64,000 bases of DNA from Magnetospirillum sp. UT-4 (GCF_902729435.1 NZ_LR746521.1:87011-151010), one strand, 5' to 3'. Shown: positions 46,807 to 56,444, numbered from the stretch's first letter. Notes: generated by a model from the letters alone, not told the origin. Numbers and translations: made by a program.

Positions 46807-47685
46807 GTGGACGGAGGCAAGAGCCATTTCGCGGACCAGGGCATCCGCCAGGCGGCCGAGGAATTGCGCGCCATTGCCGGGCAGGTCAGCTCGGCCAGCA
46901 GCGAACTGACCGGCCGCTTCTTCGACCTGGCCAAGTCCACCGCCAAGCAGACTGCCTGCGTGCACGACGTGCTGGCCGCCACTGGCGCGGTCAGTGATGG
47001 CGACAGCCGCGATTTCAGCGCGGTTATGGATCATCTTGGCGGCACCCTGTCCAAGTTCGTCCAGGAGGTGCTGCACCTGTCCAAGCAGGCGGTCAGCATG
47101 GTCCGCTCCATCGACACCATCATCGAGGACCTGTCGCGCCTCCAGCGCTCGGTCGAGGGCATCGACCGCATCACCGCCAAGACCAACCTGCTGGCGCTGA
47201 ACGCCCGCATCGAGGCCGAGCGTGCGGGCGAGGCCGGCCGCAGCTTCGGCGTGGTGGCCGGCGAGGTGCGCGAGCTGTCGCGTACCACCAAGGAGCTGGC
47301 GGCGGGCATCAAGGGCGAGATCGCGGCCATCGCCGCGGCGCTGAAGGAAGGCCATGCCAGCCTGGCGCAGGTGGCGTCGGTGGACATGACCGCCGAGATC
47401 GAGGCCAAGGACGAGGTCGAGGGCACCCTGGCCATGCTGGTCGAGCGCGACGCCATCCTCGCCCGCACGGTGCAGGAGAGCATCGGCATCGCGCAGGCGG
47501 TGGAATCCGCGGTGGCGGCCATCGTCACCGATATGCAGTACGAGGACCGTACCCGCCAGCGGCTGATCCGGGTCGCCGAGGCGCTGGAAGGGCTGGCGGC
47601 GACGGGGGAGTTGGAGTTCGGCGCCTCCCACCTGGCCGAGACCGACGGGCGGGAGCCGGGCGGCGGCGACATGGAACTCTTTTAG
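46807..47685 (+). CDS. Short soluble receptor-like signalling protein
   Basis: It encodes 292 residues from a GTG behind GAGGAGGCG. There is no membrane helix. A receptor-tip motif is well kept ([21 protein letters not shown] then [20 protein letters not shown]), but the flanking helices are short. The C-terminal half has [18 protein letters not shown], as seen in some CheZ/PilJ-like signalling helices. It is 11 bases after the phosphatase gene and presumably links that unit to a CheA array (inference). Confidence 0.8.
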   Translation: MDGGKSHFADQGIRQAAEELRAIAGQVSSASSELTGRFFDLAKSTAKQTACVHDVLAATGAVSDGDSRDFSAVMDHLGGTLSKFVQEVLHLSKQAVSMVRSIDTIIEDLSRLQRSVEGIDRITAKTNLLALNARIEAERAGEAGRSFGVVAGEVRELSRTTKELAAGIKGEIAAIAAALKEGHASLAQVASVDMTAEIEAKDEVEGTLAMLVERDAILARTVQESIGIAQAVESAVAAIVTDMQYEDRTRQRLIRVAEALEGLAATGELEFGASHLAETDGREPGGGDMELF

Positions 47686-47707
47686 GACGGGAAAGGGCAC
47701 CGGGATC

Positions 47708-48367
47708 ATGGAGATCCACGTCGACACCGGAGAACCGCAGGTCTTTCGTCTGGCCGGGCGCTTCACCTACCAGGACAACGACGGATTCACGCCGGTCATC
47801 GAGGCCGCCAAGTCGGGATCCGGGCGCACCGTGGTGATCGACCTGGAACGGCTGGATTTCGTCGATTCCTTCGGCATCGGGCTGTTCCTGCTGGCCTCGG
47901 AGGCGGCCAAGGGGCAGCACAATACCCTGGTCGTGCGCAATGCGCGGGGCGCGGTCGGCCGCATCTTCCAGCTCGCCAACCTGGACGTGGCGCTGTCGGT
48001 GGAAGCGGCGCCGCGCCATAGCGTCAGCGAAAGCCTGCCGCGGGTCGGGGTGCGGGTGTCGCCGCTGCGGCGCGAGGCGGATGGCGGCTGCGCGGTGGCG
48101 CTGTCGGGGCGGCTGACCTTCGCCGATCACGAGACCTACGAGGCGGCGCTGAAGGAGTGGGTGTGCGCCGGCTGCAAGCTGCTGCGCATCGACGTGTCGG
48201 AGCTGGACTTCATGGATTCCGCCGGCCTGTCCCTGCTGCTGCTCGCCCGCGAGGAGCTGGAACGCAACGGCTGCGCCGTCGAGCTGCTGTCGCCGCGGGG
48301 CAAGGTGGCGCAGTTGTTCAACCTCGCCGCCATCGCCTCGGTGGTGAAGATCCGCGACGATGCCTGA
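47708..48367 (+). CDS. Dual STAS-domain anti-anti-sigma-type protein
   Basis: It encodes 219 residues. Two STAS domains in tandem are each marked by the phosphorylatable Ser motif: VIDLERLDFVDSFGIGLFLL (Ser about 57) and IDVSELDFMDSAGLSLLLL (Ser about 176). The double-STAS layout is unusual for SpoIIAA-like proteins. It should be phosphorylated by the kinase encoded next (8-base gene overlap) and dephosphorylated by the upstream SpoIIE protein. Confidence 0.85.
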   Translation: MEIHVDTGEPQVFRLAGRFTYQDNDGFTPVIEAAKSGSGRTVVIDLERLDFVDSFGIGLFLLASEAAKGQHNTLVVRNARGAVGRIFQLANLDVALSVEAAPRHSVSESLPRVGVRVSPLRREADGGCAVALSGRLTFADHETYEAALKEWVCAGCKLLRIDVSELDFMDSAGLSLLLLAREELERNGCAVELLSPRGKVAQLFNLAAIASVVKIRDDA

Positions 48368-49094
48368 GCCCGCCATCCTGCTGCTCGCCGACGGCGTCCG
48401 GGTCGCGCCGAAACCGGTGCACGACCTCGATGCGGCCGGCGCCCAGGTGGTGCCCTTCGTCGAAGGAATGGGCCTGGATTCGGCCCACCGCATCCTGCTG
48501 GCCGCCGGCGACTTCTCGCGCATCCAGCTCGGCCTGCATCCGCCCCTGAGCGGCTTCGTGCAGGGCGACGGCCCGCGCCCGCTCGAGCTGGGACGGCGCT
48601 GCCTCGATGCCGTGCGCGGCGGCGGCTTCTGCCTGTCGCTGATCGCCGCCACCGCCTATGAATGCGATGTCGCCGCGCTGTGCATCCGCTCCATCGCCCA
48701 GCGCTTCGCGCCGCCCGAGGCGGTGCGGGACAGCATCGAACTGGCCCTGGGCGAGGCGGTGGGCAACGCCGTCATCCACGGCAGCCTGGGAATTTCCAGC
48801 GACATGCGGGCCAGCCTGGCGGAATACCAGCACTTCCACAGTCTGCTGGAGGACCGCCTGCGTGATCCCCATTTCGCCGGCCGCCGGGTCGACGTGGCGG
48901 CTTCGGGCGGAGGCGGGCATCTGACCGTCAGTGTCTCGGACCAGGGCGAAGGATTCGACATCGACAGCCGGCTGGCCCGTTCGGCCGATCGCGAGGCCAA
49001 AAGCGGCCGCGGCCTGGGCCTGATCCGCCAACTCGCCGCCGACGTCGCCGGCGAGGATGGCGGCCGCACGCTGGTGATGCGTTTCGCGTGGTGA
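48360..49094 (+). CDS. Anti-sigma-type serine kinase (HATPase) with N-terminal extension
   Basis: It encodes 244 residues. An unassigned ~95-residue N-terminal domain (ILLLADGVRVAPKPVHDL; RCLDAVRGGGFCLSL) is followed by an RsbW/SpoIIAB-like GHKL domain with the N-box ELALGEAVGNAVIHGSLG, the G1 box VSDQGEGFD and the G2 box KSGRGLGLIRQL. It should phosphorylate the STAS protein and release or hold an unknown target. No sigma factor gene is nearby. It converges on the CDF gene. Confidence 0.85.
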   Translation: MPEPAILLLADGVRVAPKPVHDLDAAGAQVVPFVEGMGLDSAHRILLAAGDFSRIQLGLHPPLSGFVQGDGPRPLELGRRCLDAVRGGGFCLSLIAATAYECDVAALCIRSIAQRFAPPEAVRDSIELALGEAVGNAVIHGSLGISSDMRASLAEYQHFHSLLEDRLRDPHFAGRRVDVAASGGGGHLTVSVSDQGEGFDIDSRLARSADREAKSGRGLGLIRQLAADVAGEDGGRTLVMRFAW

Positions 49095-49097
49095 GAG

Positions 49098-50036
49098 CTA
49101 TTCCGATCCGGCGCAGCTGTGGACCTCGATGGTGACGTGGCTGAGGCCGGCCAGCCCGGCCAGCCGGTCGCGGTAATAGTCCACCGGGCGGGGCGTTCCC
49201 GCCACCACCGCGACGATGGCCGCCAGATGGCCCGGCCCCACCTGCCACAGATGCAGGTCGGCGACACGGGTTTCGCCGTCGCCTTCCATGGCGGCCCGCA
49301 CCGACCGCGCCATGCCGTCCTCGCCGCTCATGTCCAGCAGGACGGCGCCGGACTGGCGCAGCAGCCCCCACGCCCAGCGGCCGATGACCGCCGCGCCGAC
49401 CAGGCCCATGGCCGGGTCCAGCCACCACCAGCCGTAGGCCTTGCCCGCCAGCAGCGCCGCCACCGCCAGCACCGAGGTCAGCGCGTCGGCCAACACGTGG
49501 AGATAGGCGGCCCGCAGATTGTGGTCGTGGTGGTGGTGGTCATGGTCGTCATGGTCGTGCCCATGCCCATGCCCATGCCCATGCCCGCCCAGGATGAAGG
49601 CGCTGACCAGGTTGACCACCAGCCCCAGTACCGCCACCGTCAGCGCCTCGGCGAAGGCGATGACCTGGACCGACAACAGCCGCTGGACCGATTCCCAGGC
49701 CATCAGCAGCGCCGTCAGCCCCAGCACGGCGGCACTGGCGAAGCCCGCCAGCGACCCCACCTTGCCGGTGCCGAAGGCGAAGCGGGGATCGTCGGCATGG
49801 CGGCGGGCGAAGGCATAGGCGGCCATGGCGATACCCATGGCCGCCGCATGGGTCGACATGTGCCAGCCATCGGCCAGCAGCGCCATGGAGTTGAAGACGG
49901 TCCCGGCGGTGATTTCCACCACCATGGTCACCAGGGTCAGGACCAGAACGACGCGGGTGCGCCGCGCCGCCCCATCCTCGCCGCCGGTCTCAAATCGGTG
50001 CGAATGGCGCCAAGGCGACAGGTCACGTGTGTGCAT
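49098..50036 (-). CDS. Cation diffusion facilitator (DmeF-like) metal exporter
   Basis: It encodes 312 residues with six membrane helices. Metal-site Asp/His pairs are in LLADGWHMSTHA and YLHVLADALTSVLAV. A long cytoplasmic loop between helices 4 and 5 is very His/Asp-rich (GHGHGHGHGHDHDDHDHHHH). The N-terminus has HSHRF. The layout is that of the DmeF subgroup exporting Co2+/Ni2+/Zn2+. The M at 50036 is chosen; an upstream in-frame start at 50072 is less likely. The repeated CATGCC bases at 49560-49583 encode this His loop and are not a separate repeat. Confidence 0.88.
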   Translation of the reverse strand: MHTRDLSPWRHSHRFETGGEDGAARRTRVVLVLTLVTMVVEITAGTVFNSMALLADGWHMSTHAAAMGIAMAAYAFARRHADDPRFAFGTGKVGSLAGFASAAVLGLTALLMAWESVQRLLSVQVIAFAEALTVAVLGLVVNLVSAFILGGHGHGHGHGHDHDDHDHHHHDHNLRAAYLHVLADALTSVLAVAALLAGKAYGWWWLDPAMGLVGAAVIGRWAWGLLRQSGAVLLDMSGEDGMARSVRAAMEGDGETRVADLHLWQVGPGHLAAIVAVVAGTPRPVDYYRDRLAGLAGLSHVTIEVHSCAGSE

Positions 50037-50116
50037 GGGGAGCGGCCTGAGAGTGAAAATGACTTGCGTCAATGGTACAACCTCCGCCCCACCGGGTCAA
50101 CGCCCCGGCTCCGGCG

Positions 50117-50150
50117 GAAAAACAAGAAAGGGGCGCCGAAGCGCCCCTTC
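50117..50150 (-). terminator. Rho-independent terminator of nrdJ
   Basis: On the minus strand AAGGGGCGC-TTCG-GCGCCCCTT forms a perfect 9-bp stem with a stable TTCG tetraloop, followed by TCTTGTTTTT. It lies about 50 bases after the nrdJ stop and before the CDF gene, and is the clearest terminator in the window. Confidence 0.9.
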
Positions 50151-50198
50151 CCCGGAGATAGCCTGAAGAAGGATCCAGGCTATTCGTTCCGTATGTTC

Positions 50199-53100
50199 TT
50201 ACGAACACCCCGTGGTGCCGCCGCAGGTGTCGCATTTCAGGCAGGTGCCGTTGCGGACCAGGGTGAAGTTGCCGCATTCGGGGCAGGCGTCGCCTTCGTA
50301 GCCCTTCATGCGGGCGCGGCGGATCTGCTCGGCGCGGGCGTCGAATTCCTGGATCGCCGCTTCGGCGTCCACCGACAGCGCCACCATCGGCTGGGCCATC
50401 TGCAGGGTGGCGCCGGCCAGGTCGGCCGACAGCGAGGCCGCGGTGGTGGTGGCGGCAACGCCGCCGCCGCCGCCGGCGACCACCAGGAACTTGGACCGCA
50501 CATAGCCCTTCGAGGCGACGCGCTCCACCACCGAGCCCAGCGGGCCGGTATCGAGGTGGCTTTCCGCCTGACCGCGGCCCACCGTGTCGGGGGTGAGGTC
50601 GTTGGGCTCCACATGGGCCAGCTCGTTGCGGCCCAGATAGGAGATGGCCAGCTCGCGGAAGATGTAGTCCAGGATGGACGTGGACATCTTGATGGTCTCG
50701 TTGCCCTCGACCATGCCCGACGGCTCGAAGCGGGTGAAGGTGAAGGCCTCGACGTATTCCTCGAGCGGGACGCCGTATTGCAGGCCCAGCGACACCGCGA
50801 TGGCGAAGTTGTTCATCATGGCGCGGAAGGCGGCGCCTTCCTTGTGCATGTCGATGAAGATCTCGCCCAGCTTGCCGTCGTCGTACTCGCCGGTGCGCAG
50901 ATAGACCTTGTGGCCCCCGACGATGGCCTTCTGGGTATAGCCCTTGCGGCGGTCGGGCAGCTTGCGCCGGCTGGCGGCGATGATGCGTTCGACGATGCGC
51001 TCGGCGACGATCTCGGCCCGGGCCGCCAGCGGCGCCTCGGCGATCTCGGCCTCCAGCTCGCCGGCATCGTCCAGCAGGGCCGATTGCAGCGGCTGCGACA
51101 GCTTCGAGCCGTCGCGGTACAGGGCGTTGGCCTTCAGGCCCAGGCGCCAGGACAGCATGTAGGCGTCCATGCAATCCTCGACCGTGGCGGCGTTGGCCAT
51201 GTTGATGGTCTTGGAGATGGCGCCCGAGATGAAGGGCTGGGCCGCCGCCATCATGCGGATGTGGCTTTCCACCGACAGGAAGCGCTTGCCGATCTTGCCG
51301 CAGGCGTTGGCGCAGTCGAACACCGGCAGGTGGGCGTCCTTCAGGAAGGGGGCGCCCTCCAGCGTCATGGCGCCGGAGCAGTAGGTGTTGGCGGCCTCGA
51401 TCTGGTCGCGGCTGAAGCCGAGATGGGCCAGCAGGTCGAACGAGAAGTCGTCCAGCTTCTCGCGGGCGATGCCCAGGGTGTGGGTGCAGAATTCCTCGCC
51501 CAGGGTGTACTTGTTGAAGACGAACTTGATGTCGAAGGCGCTTTCCAGGGCCTGCTCGACCCGCTCCAGGGCGTCGTCGCCGAAACCCTTGGCCTTCAGC
51601 GCCTCGTGGTTGATGCCGGGGGCGTCGCGCAAGGTGCCGTGGCCGACCGCGTAGCGGATGATCTCGGCGATGTCGGACTCGGCGTAGCCCAGGGTGCGCA
51701 GGGCGTCGGGCACCATGCGGTTGATGATCTTGAAGTAGCCGCCGCCGGCCAGCTTCTTGAACTTGACCAGGGCGAAGTCGGGCTCGATTCCGGTGGTGTC
51801 GCAATCCATCACCAGGCCGATGGTGCCGGTGGGGGCGACCACGGTGGTCTGGGCGTTGCGGAAGCCGTGCTTCTCGCCGGCCGCCAGGGCGTCGTCCCAG
51901 GTCAGCCGGGCGGCCGCCACCAGGGCGGCGTCGGGGCAGTTCTCGGCGTCCAGCGGCACCGGGCCGACGGCCAGGCCCTCGTATCCCGAGGTCAGGCCAT
52001 AGGCGGCGCGCCGATGGTTGCGGATCACCCGCAGCATGGGCTCGCGGTTGGGGGTGAAGCCGGGGAAGGCGCCGTGTTCGGCCGCCATCTCGGCCGAGGT
52101 GACATAGGCTTCGCCGGTCATCAGGGCGGTGATGGCGCCGATCAGGGCGCGGCCGCGGTCGCTGTCATAGGGAATGCCCGAGGCCATCAGCAGGCCGCCG
52201 ACATTGGCGTAGCCCAGCCCGAGGGTGCGGTATTCGTAGGACAGCAGGGCGATCTTCTCGGACGGGAACTGCGCCATCAGCACCGAGATTTCCAGCACCA
52301 TGGTCCACAGCCGGCAGGCGTGGCGGAAGCCCTCGATGTCGAAACCGTTATCCGCCCTTCTGAAGCACATCAGGTTGAGCGACGCCAGGTTGCAGGCGGT
52401 GTCGTCCAGGAACATGTACTCGGAACAGGGATTCGAGGCGTTGATGCGCCCGGTGGTCGGGCAGGTGTGCCAGTCGTTGATGGTGGTGTCGAACTGGATG
52501 CCCGGATCGGCGCAGGCCCAGGCCGCCTCGCCGATGGTCTGCCACAGGTCGCGGGCCTTCAGCACCTTCTTGACCTTGCCCGAGGTGTGGTGCTTCAGCA
52601 CCCAGTCCTGGTCCTCGATGACGGCGTCCAGGAACTGGTTGGTGACCCGCACGGTGTTGTTGGAGTTCTGCCCCGAGACGGTGAGGTAGGCCTCGGAATC
52701 CCAGTCGGTGTCGAACACCGGGAACTCGATCTCGGTATAGCCCTGGCGGGCGAACTGGATCACCCGCTGGATGTAGTTCTCGGGGATCATCGAGCCGCGG
52801 GCCGCGATGATGGCCTTGCGCAGCTTGGCGTTGCGCTTGGGGTCGAAGCGGTCCTCGGTGTCGGCGCCGTCCCAGTCGCGGCAGGCGGCCATCACCTCGG
52901 ACAGGTGCTTGTTGGCCAGCTTGGAGCCGGCCACCAGGGCGGCCACCTTCTGCTCCTCGATGACCTTCCAGTTGACGAAATTCTCGATGTCGGGATGGTC
53001 GACGTCGACCACCACCATCTTGGCGGCGCGCCGGGTGGTGCCGCCCGACTTGATGGCGCCGGCGGCGCGGTCGCCGATCTTGAGGAAGCTCATCAGGCCG

Positions 53101-53855
53101 CTGGACCTGCCGCCGCCCGACAGGCGCTCGCCCTCGCCGCGCAGCTTCGAGAAGTTGGTGCCGGTGCCCGAGCCGTACTTGAACAGGCGCGCCTCGCGCA
53201 CCCACAGATCCATGATGCCGCCCTCGTTCACCAGGTCGTCCTCGATGGACTGGATGAAGCAGGCGTGGGGCTGCGGATGCTCGTAGGCCGACTTGGAGCG
53301 GACCAGTTTGCCGGTCTTGAAGTCGATGTAATGGTGGCCCTGGCCGGGGCCGTCGATGCCGTAGGCCCAGTGCAGGCCGGTATTGAACCATTGCGGGCTG
53401 TTGGGGGCGCCCATCTGGGCCGCCAGCATGAACGCCATCTCGTCGCGGAAGGTCAGCGCGTCGGCCTCGGTGGCGAAATAGCCGCCCTTCCAGCCCCAAT
53501 AGGTCCAGGTCCCGGCCAGGCGGTCGAACACCTGCCGCGCGCTGGTCTCGCCGACCACCCGCTCGGCCTCGGGCAGCTCGGCCAGGGCGGCCTTGTCGGG
53601 CTCGTGGCGCTGCAGCCATTCGGGCACGCCCTTCTCGGCCACCCGCTTGAGGCGCGCCGGCACGCCGGCCTTGCGGAAATACTTCTGCGCCAGCACGTCG
53701 CAGGCGACCTGCGACCAGGCGGCGGGGACCTCGATGTCTGCGGCCTGGAACACCACCGATCCATCGGGATTGCGGATTTCGCTGGTGGCGGTGCGGAACG
53801 CGATGGCCGCGAAGGCGGATTCCCCTGCCTTGGTGAAATGACGCTGGACGCGCAT
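50199..53855 (-). CDS. nrdJ: Adenosylcobalamin-dependent (class II) ribonucleotide reductase NrdJ
   Basis: It encodes 1218 residues, the usual length in alphaproteobacteria, with no intein. Active-site regions are [36 protein letters not shown] and [24 protein letters not shown]-like; the C-terminus carries a zinc-finger-like Cys cluster ([20 protein letters not shown], then CGG and GCS) that includes the mobile redox cysteines. It reduces ribonucleotides using B12, independent of oxygen, which suits an organism living at oxic-anoxic interfaces. Confidence 0.95.
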   Translation of the reverse strand: MRVQRHFTKAGESAFAAIAFRTATSEIRNPDGSVVFQAADIEVPAAWSQVACDVLAQKYFRKAGVPARLKRVAEKGVPEWLQRHEPDKAALAELPEAERVVGETSARQVFDRLAGTWTYWGWKGGYFATEADALTFRDEMAFMLAAQMGAPNSPQWFNTGLHWAYGIDGPGQGHHYIDFKTGKLVRSKSAYEHPQPHACFIQSIEDDLVNEGGIMDLWVREARLFKYGSGTGTNFSKLRGEGERLSGGGRSSGLMSFLKIGDRAAGAIKSGGTTRRAAKMVVVDVDHPDIENFVNWKVIEEQKVAALVAGSKLANKHLSEVMAACRDWDGADTEDRFDPKRNAKLRKAIIAARGSMIPENYIQRVIQFARQGYTEIEFPVFDTDWDSEAYLTVSGQNSNNTVRVTNQFLDAVIEDQDWVLKHHTSGKVKKVLKARDLWQTIGEAAWACADPGIQFDTTINDWHTCPTTGRINASNPCSEYMFLDDTACNLASLNLMCFRRADNGFDIEGFRHACRLWTMVLEISVLMAQFPSEKIALLSYEYRTLGLGYANVGGLLMASGIPYDSDRGRALIGAITALMTGEAYVTSAEMAAEHGAFPGFTPNREPMLRVIRNHRRAAYGLTSGYEGLAVGPVPLDAENCPDAALVAAARLTWDDALAAGEKHGFRNAQTTVVAPTGTIGLVMDCDTTGIEPDFALVKFKKLAGGGYFKIINRMVPDALRTLGYAESDIAEIIRYAVGHGTLRDAPGINHEALKAKGFGDDALERVEQALESAFDIKFVFNKYTLGEEFCTHTLGIAREKLDDFSFDLLAHLGFSRDQIEAANTYCSGAMTLEGAPFLKDAHLPVFDCANACGKIGKRFLSVESHIRMMAAAQPFISGAISKTINMANAATVEDCMDAYMLSWRLGLKANALYRDGSKLSQPLQSALLDDAGELEAEIAEAPLAARAEIVAERIVERIIAASRRKLPDRRKGYTQKAIVGGHKVYLRTGEYDDGKLGEIFIDMHKEGAAFRAMMNNFAIAVSLGLQYGVPLEEYVEAFTFTRFEPSGMVEGNETIKMSTSILDYIFRELAISYLGRNELAHVEPNDLTPDTVGRGQAESHLDTGPLGSVVERVASKGYVRSKFLVVAGGGGGVAATTTAASLSADLAGATLQMAQPMVALSVDAEAAIQEFDARAEQIRRARMKGYEGDACPECGNFTLVRNGTCLKCDTCGGTTGCS

Positions 53856-54164
53856 TGCTTCCCCTCTGGTCGAATCTTGATTTATTGACCGCCAGGGACG
53901 ACGGCGACCAAGGGAACCCGCGCGCCCCCTCGTTCGCGAGACTCACAACATGTTGTGGCTCGCCCCCAACCGAGACACAGGCTATGACAAGGCGATCCGG
54001 GGATCAACAAGATTTTGACGAATTCGTGGCGGCTCGCCACATAATGTAGCCCCGCCGTCCGAGGCGCCGTGGCCATGGCGGGCAGGGACGGCGAGGCCAC
54101 TGGACGGGTGCTCCCGGTTTTGCCATGATCCGGGCCTGAATTCCTTTAGAACCAAGGGAACGCG
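53856..54164. other. Divergent intergenic region of nrdJ and the NDUFA12 gene
   Basis: There is no gene in these 309 bases. It contains the CACAACATGTTGTG palindrome (53944-53957) and, near the NDUFA12 gene, a stem CGCCGTCC/GGGACGGCG (54052-54093) of unknown role. No B12-riboswitch box was recognised, although the gene served is B12-dependent. Confidence 0.5.
53944..53957. promoter_or_regulatory. Perfect 14-bp palindrome upstream of nrdJ (candidate NrdR box)
   Basis: CACAACATGTTGTG is an exact palindrome about 90 bases upstream of the nrdJ start, extended by the outer pairing GCGAG/CTCGC. Its size and ACA...TGT ends are like NrdR boxes, which normally occur in pairs about three helical turns apart. 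A weaker candidate partner (ACACAGGCTATGACA) begins at 53972. The assignment to NrdR is inferred from gene context. Confidence 0.45.
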
Positions 54165-54515
54165 ATGACCACCCTGGGCACCCTGCTCTACACCATGCTG
54201 AAGGGCCGCATGGTCGGCACCGACACCGCCGGCAACACCTATTATGTCGAGCGCCGCGGCGCCAAGGGGCGCCCGGCCCGGCGCTGGGTGATCTACGGCG
54301 GCCGCACCGAGGCCTCGGCGGTGCCGCCGGAATGGCATGCCTGGCTGCATTACACGGTGGACAAGCCGTTGACCGACGTCGTCCCGGCGCCGTGGCAGAA
54401 GCCCTACGAGCCCAACCAGACCGGCGGCGCCAACGCCTATCTGCCGCCCGGCCACGACCTGATGGGCGGCCGGCGCGAGCGCGCCACCGGCGACTACGAA
54501 GGCTGGCGACCCTGA
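54165..54515 (+). CDS. NADH dehydrogenase accessory subunit, NDUFA12 (B17.2) family
   Basis: It encodes 116 residues. The family core is clear: MVGTDTAGNTYYVER, RRWVIYGG, ASAVPPEWHAWLHYTVDKPL and PYEPNQTGGANAYLPPGH. It is a supernumerary complex I subunit shared by alphaproteobacteria and mitochondria, which supports the lineage call. The stop overlaps the following mlaD-like gene (TGATG). Confidence 0.93.
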   Translation: MTTLGTLLYTMLKGRMVGTDTAGNTYYVERRGAKGRPARRWVIYGGRTEASAVPPEWHAWLHYTVDKPLTDVVPAPWQKPYEPNQTGGANAYLPPGHDLMGGRRERATGDYEGWRP

Positions 54516-55015
54516 TGGTCACCAAGGGCGGCAACCGGGATACCGCCATCGGGGCGGTGGTGGTGGCGGTGGCCGCCCTGCTGCTGGTCCTGGTCTATGC
54601 CGGGACCGAGGGACCCGGCGAGGACCGCACCGATGCCGGCTACCTGCTGACCGCCCGCTTCAACCGCCTGGACGGCATCACCATCGGCAGCCCGGTGCGG
54701 CTGTCGGGCGTGCCGGTGGGAAAGGTGGTCGGCCGCCACCTGGCCCCCGACTTCCGCGCCGTGACCGAGCTGCGCATCGCCTCGAACGTGGCGCTGACCG
54801 CCGACACCGCCGCCGCCATCCAGACCGACGGGCTGCTGGGCTCGAAGTACATCGAGCTCAAGCCGGGGGCCGAGGAAACGGTGCTGAAGCCGGGCCAGGA
54901 GATACCCTATACCCAGGACGCCATGGTCATCGAGGAACTGCTGGACATGATCATCCAGCAGGCCCGGGCCAAACGCGGATACCTGGACAAGCCGGTGCCC
55001 TCGGTCACCAACTGA
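54515..55015 (+). CDS. MlaD-family (MCE domain) protein, first copy
   Basis: It encodes 166 residues. An N-terminal membrane anchor (about 10-28) is followed by one MCE domain: YLLTARFNRLDGITIGSPVRLSGVPVGKV and TAAAIQTDGLLGSKYIELKPG. MlaD hexamers carry phospholipids between inner and outer membrane with the MlaFE transporter, which is not in the window. A second similar gene follows. Confidence 0.86.
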   Translation: MVTKGGNRDTAIGAVVVAVAALLLVLVYAGTEGPGEDRTDAGYLLTARFNRLDGITIGSPVRLSGVPVGKVVGRHLAPDFRAVTELRIASNVALTADTAAAIQTDGLLGSKYIELKPGAEETVLKPGQEIPYTQDAMVIEELLDMIIQQARAKRGYLDKPVPSVTN

Positions 55016-55035
55016 GACACCTGGGAGAGCTAGAC

Positions 55036-55521
55036 ATGGGACGCAACCTGATCGAGACCATCATGGGCGCCGTGGTGCTGCTGGTGGCCGGCTTCTTCCT
55101 GGTGTTCGCCTACACCCACGCCGACCTGCGCGAGGTCAAGGGCTACGAGATCACCGCCAGCTTCGCCAGCGTCGGCGGTCTCGACGTCGGCTCGGACGTG
55201 CGCATCAACGGCATCAAGGTCGGCACCGTGGCCGGCCATGCCCTCGACCCCAACACCTTCAACGCGGTGGTGCGGCTGTCCATCACCCCCGAGATCCGGC
55301 TGCCCAAGGACACCCTGGCGACCATCGCCACCGAGGGGCTGCTGGGCGGCAAGTTCGTGCGCCTGGAGCCCGGCCGCGCCGCCGAGCGCATCGCCGAGGG
55401 CGGCTCCATCACCCGCACCAAGGACTTCAAGTCCATCGAGGAGATGGTGGGCGAGCTGATCTTCCTCGCCACTTCCGACGCCCCCGCCCAGCCGGCGGCC
55501 CCGGCCGGCCCGGCGCAATGA
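55036..55521 (+). CDS. mlaD: MlaD-family (MCE domain) protein, second copy
   Basis: It encodes 161 residues behind CTGGGAGAG. It has an anchor helix (about 5-25), then the MCE domain YEITASFASVGGLDVGSDVRI, with NGIKVGTVAG and LATIATEGLLGGKFVRLEPG. It has closer spacing to typical MlaD than the first copy. The two products may form mixed rings. The stop overlaps the DUF2155 gene (ATGA). Confidence 0.86.
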   Translation: MGRNLIETIMGAVVLLVAGFFLVFAYTHADLREVKGYEITASFASVGGLDVGSDVRINGIKVGTVAGHALDPNTFNAVVRLSITPEIRLPKDTLATIATEGLLGGKFVRLEPGRAAERIAEGGSITRTKDFKSIEEMVGELIFLATSDAPAQPAAPAGPAQ

Positions 55522-55895
55522 GCCTGCGCCGCCTGCTCGCCGCCGCCGTCTTGTGCCTGGCGCCGTCGCTTGCGGCGGCCCAGGCCCCGGTGCCGGAACT
55601 GGCGCTCAAGGTGGCCCAGCTGGGCGGGCTGGACAAGATCACCGCCCGCGTCGACACCATCGAGGCGCCGGTGGGCGAACCGGTGCATTTCGGCACCCTC
55701 GAGATCATCGTGCGGGCCTGCCACAAGCGCCGCCCCGAGGAAAGCCCGGAAAGCGCCGCCTTCCTCGACATCTGGGAACTGAAGCCGAACCAGCCGGCAC
55801 AAAGCGTGTTCCGCGGCTGGATGTTCGCCTCCAGCCCGGCGCTGTCGGCCATGGAACACCCGGTCTTCGACGTCTGGGTGCTGGACTGCCATTAG
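55518..55895 (+). CDS. DUF2155 exported protein
   Basis: It encodes 125 residues with a signal peptide (about 1-22, ending AAAQ). The DUF2155 body is LGGLDKITARVDTIEAPVGEPVHFGTLEI, VRACHKRRPEESPESAAFLDIWE and FRGWMFASSPALSAMEHPVFDVWVLDC, with two Cys that may form a disulfide. The function is unknown; it is often encoded with aat and acc genes. Confidence 0.87.
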   Translation: MSLRRLLAAAVLCLAPSLAAAQAPVPELALKVAQLGGLDKITARVDTIEAPVGEPVHFGTLEIIVRACHKRRPEESPESAAFLDIWELKPNQPAQSVFRGWMFASSPALSAMEHPVFDVWVLDCH

Positions 55896-56444
55896 CGTCT
55901 ATCCGGCGGTGATGGGCCTGTTGGCCCTTTATCGTCATCGCCGGGCTTGACCCGGCGATCCACGTCGGTCCGCCAGAAAACATTTTGAAACAGTGAGTTA
56001 GGTGACGCCACGGTAGATGCCCGGGTCAAGCCCACGGCTGTCCGGTTTAATTTTCGGCTGTTAAGGGCCCCCTCGCCCGCCTGCGGGAGAGGGGGCGAGC
56101 GTCAGCGAGCCGGGGTGAGGGCGGCGCGTGTCCACGCGCCCAAGACCTGGAGAGACAGCCGCTTTCGCTGTCGCGAAGCGCACCTGGCGGTGCGCGCCCT
56201 CTCCCTCCCGTCGCTGTCGCGACGGGCCCCTCCCTCTCCCGCTGGCGGGCGAGGGAAATTATGTCTACTGCGGCCAGCGTCACCCTGGACGCAGCCGTCA
56301 CCAAGGGCTTCGAAAGGCGTTCCGAAAATTAAACCGGACAGAAGTGGGGCAAGCCCGGGCATGACGATAAGGGGGCGGGACGAATGAACCGGGCGGTACT
56401 GGGTGAAGCCCGGCGATGACGACCATGTGGTGCCGCCGCCGCCT
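55896..56444. repeat. 549-base intergenic repeat cluster
   Basis: There is no gene. It begins with a REP-type palindrome ATCGCCGGG-CTTGA-CCCGGCGAT (55937-55959). It continues with ATGCCCGGG...AAGCCCAC, whose inverted copy (GTGGGGCAAGCCCGGGCAT) ends near 56363, enclosing the 304-bp inverted-repeat element listed separately. Another REP half (GCCCGGCGATGACGA) occurs at about 56409-56423. The segments are typical dispersed intergenic repeats; several have probably inserted into one another. Confidence 0.6.
56038..56341. repeat. 304-bp element with perfect 20-bp terminal inverted repeats
   Basis: CTGTCCGGTTTAATTTTCGG (56038-56057) is the exact reverse complement of the last 20 bases (56322-56341). 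The interior contains GC-rich palindromes of the CCCTCGCCCGC...GCGGGAGAGGG kind (near 56070-56094 and 56230-56252) and no coding frame. This is the form of a MITE or composite REP element. No obvious target duplication directly flanks it; the flanks are themselves an inverted repeat. Confidence 0.65.

Noticed and set aside
49555-49590. Hexanucleotide microsatellite (CATGCC repeats)
   Set aside because: It encodes the Gly-His repeat of the CDF metal-binding loop on the minus strand and is explained by coding.
49119-53888. 1589-codon open frame opposite nrdJ and the CDF gene
   Set aside because: It is a shadow of two well-supported genes. Its composition (Gly, His, Gln, Ala-rich) is typical of antisense frames in high-GC DNA.
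53856-54164. Cobalamin riboswitch upstream of nrdJ
   Set aside because: No B12-box-like sequence or fitting fold was found; only the palindrome and a GC stem are present.
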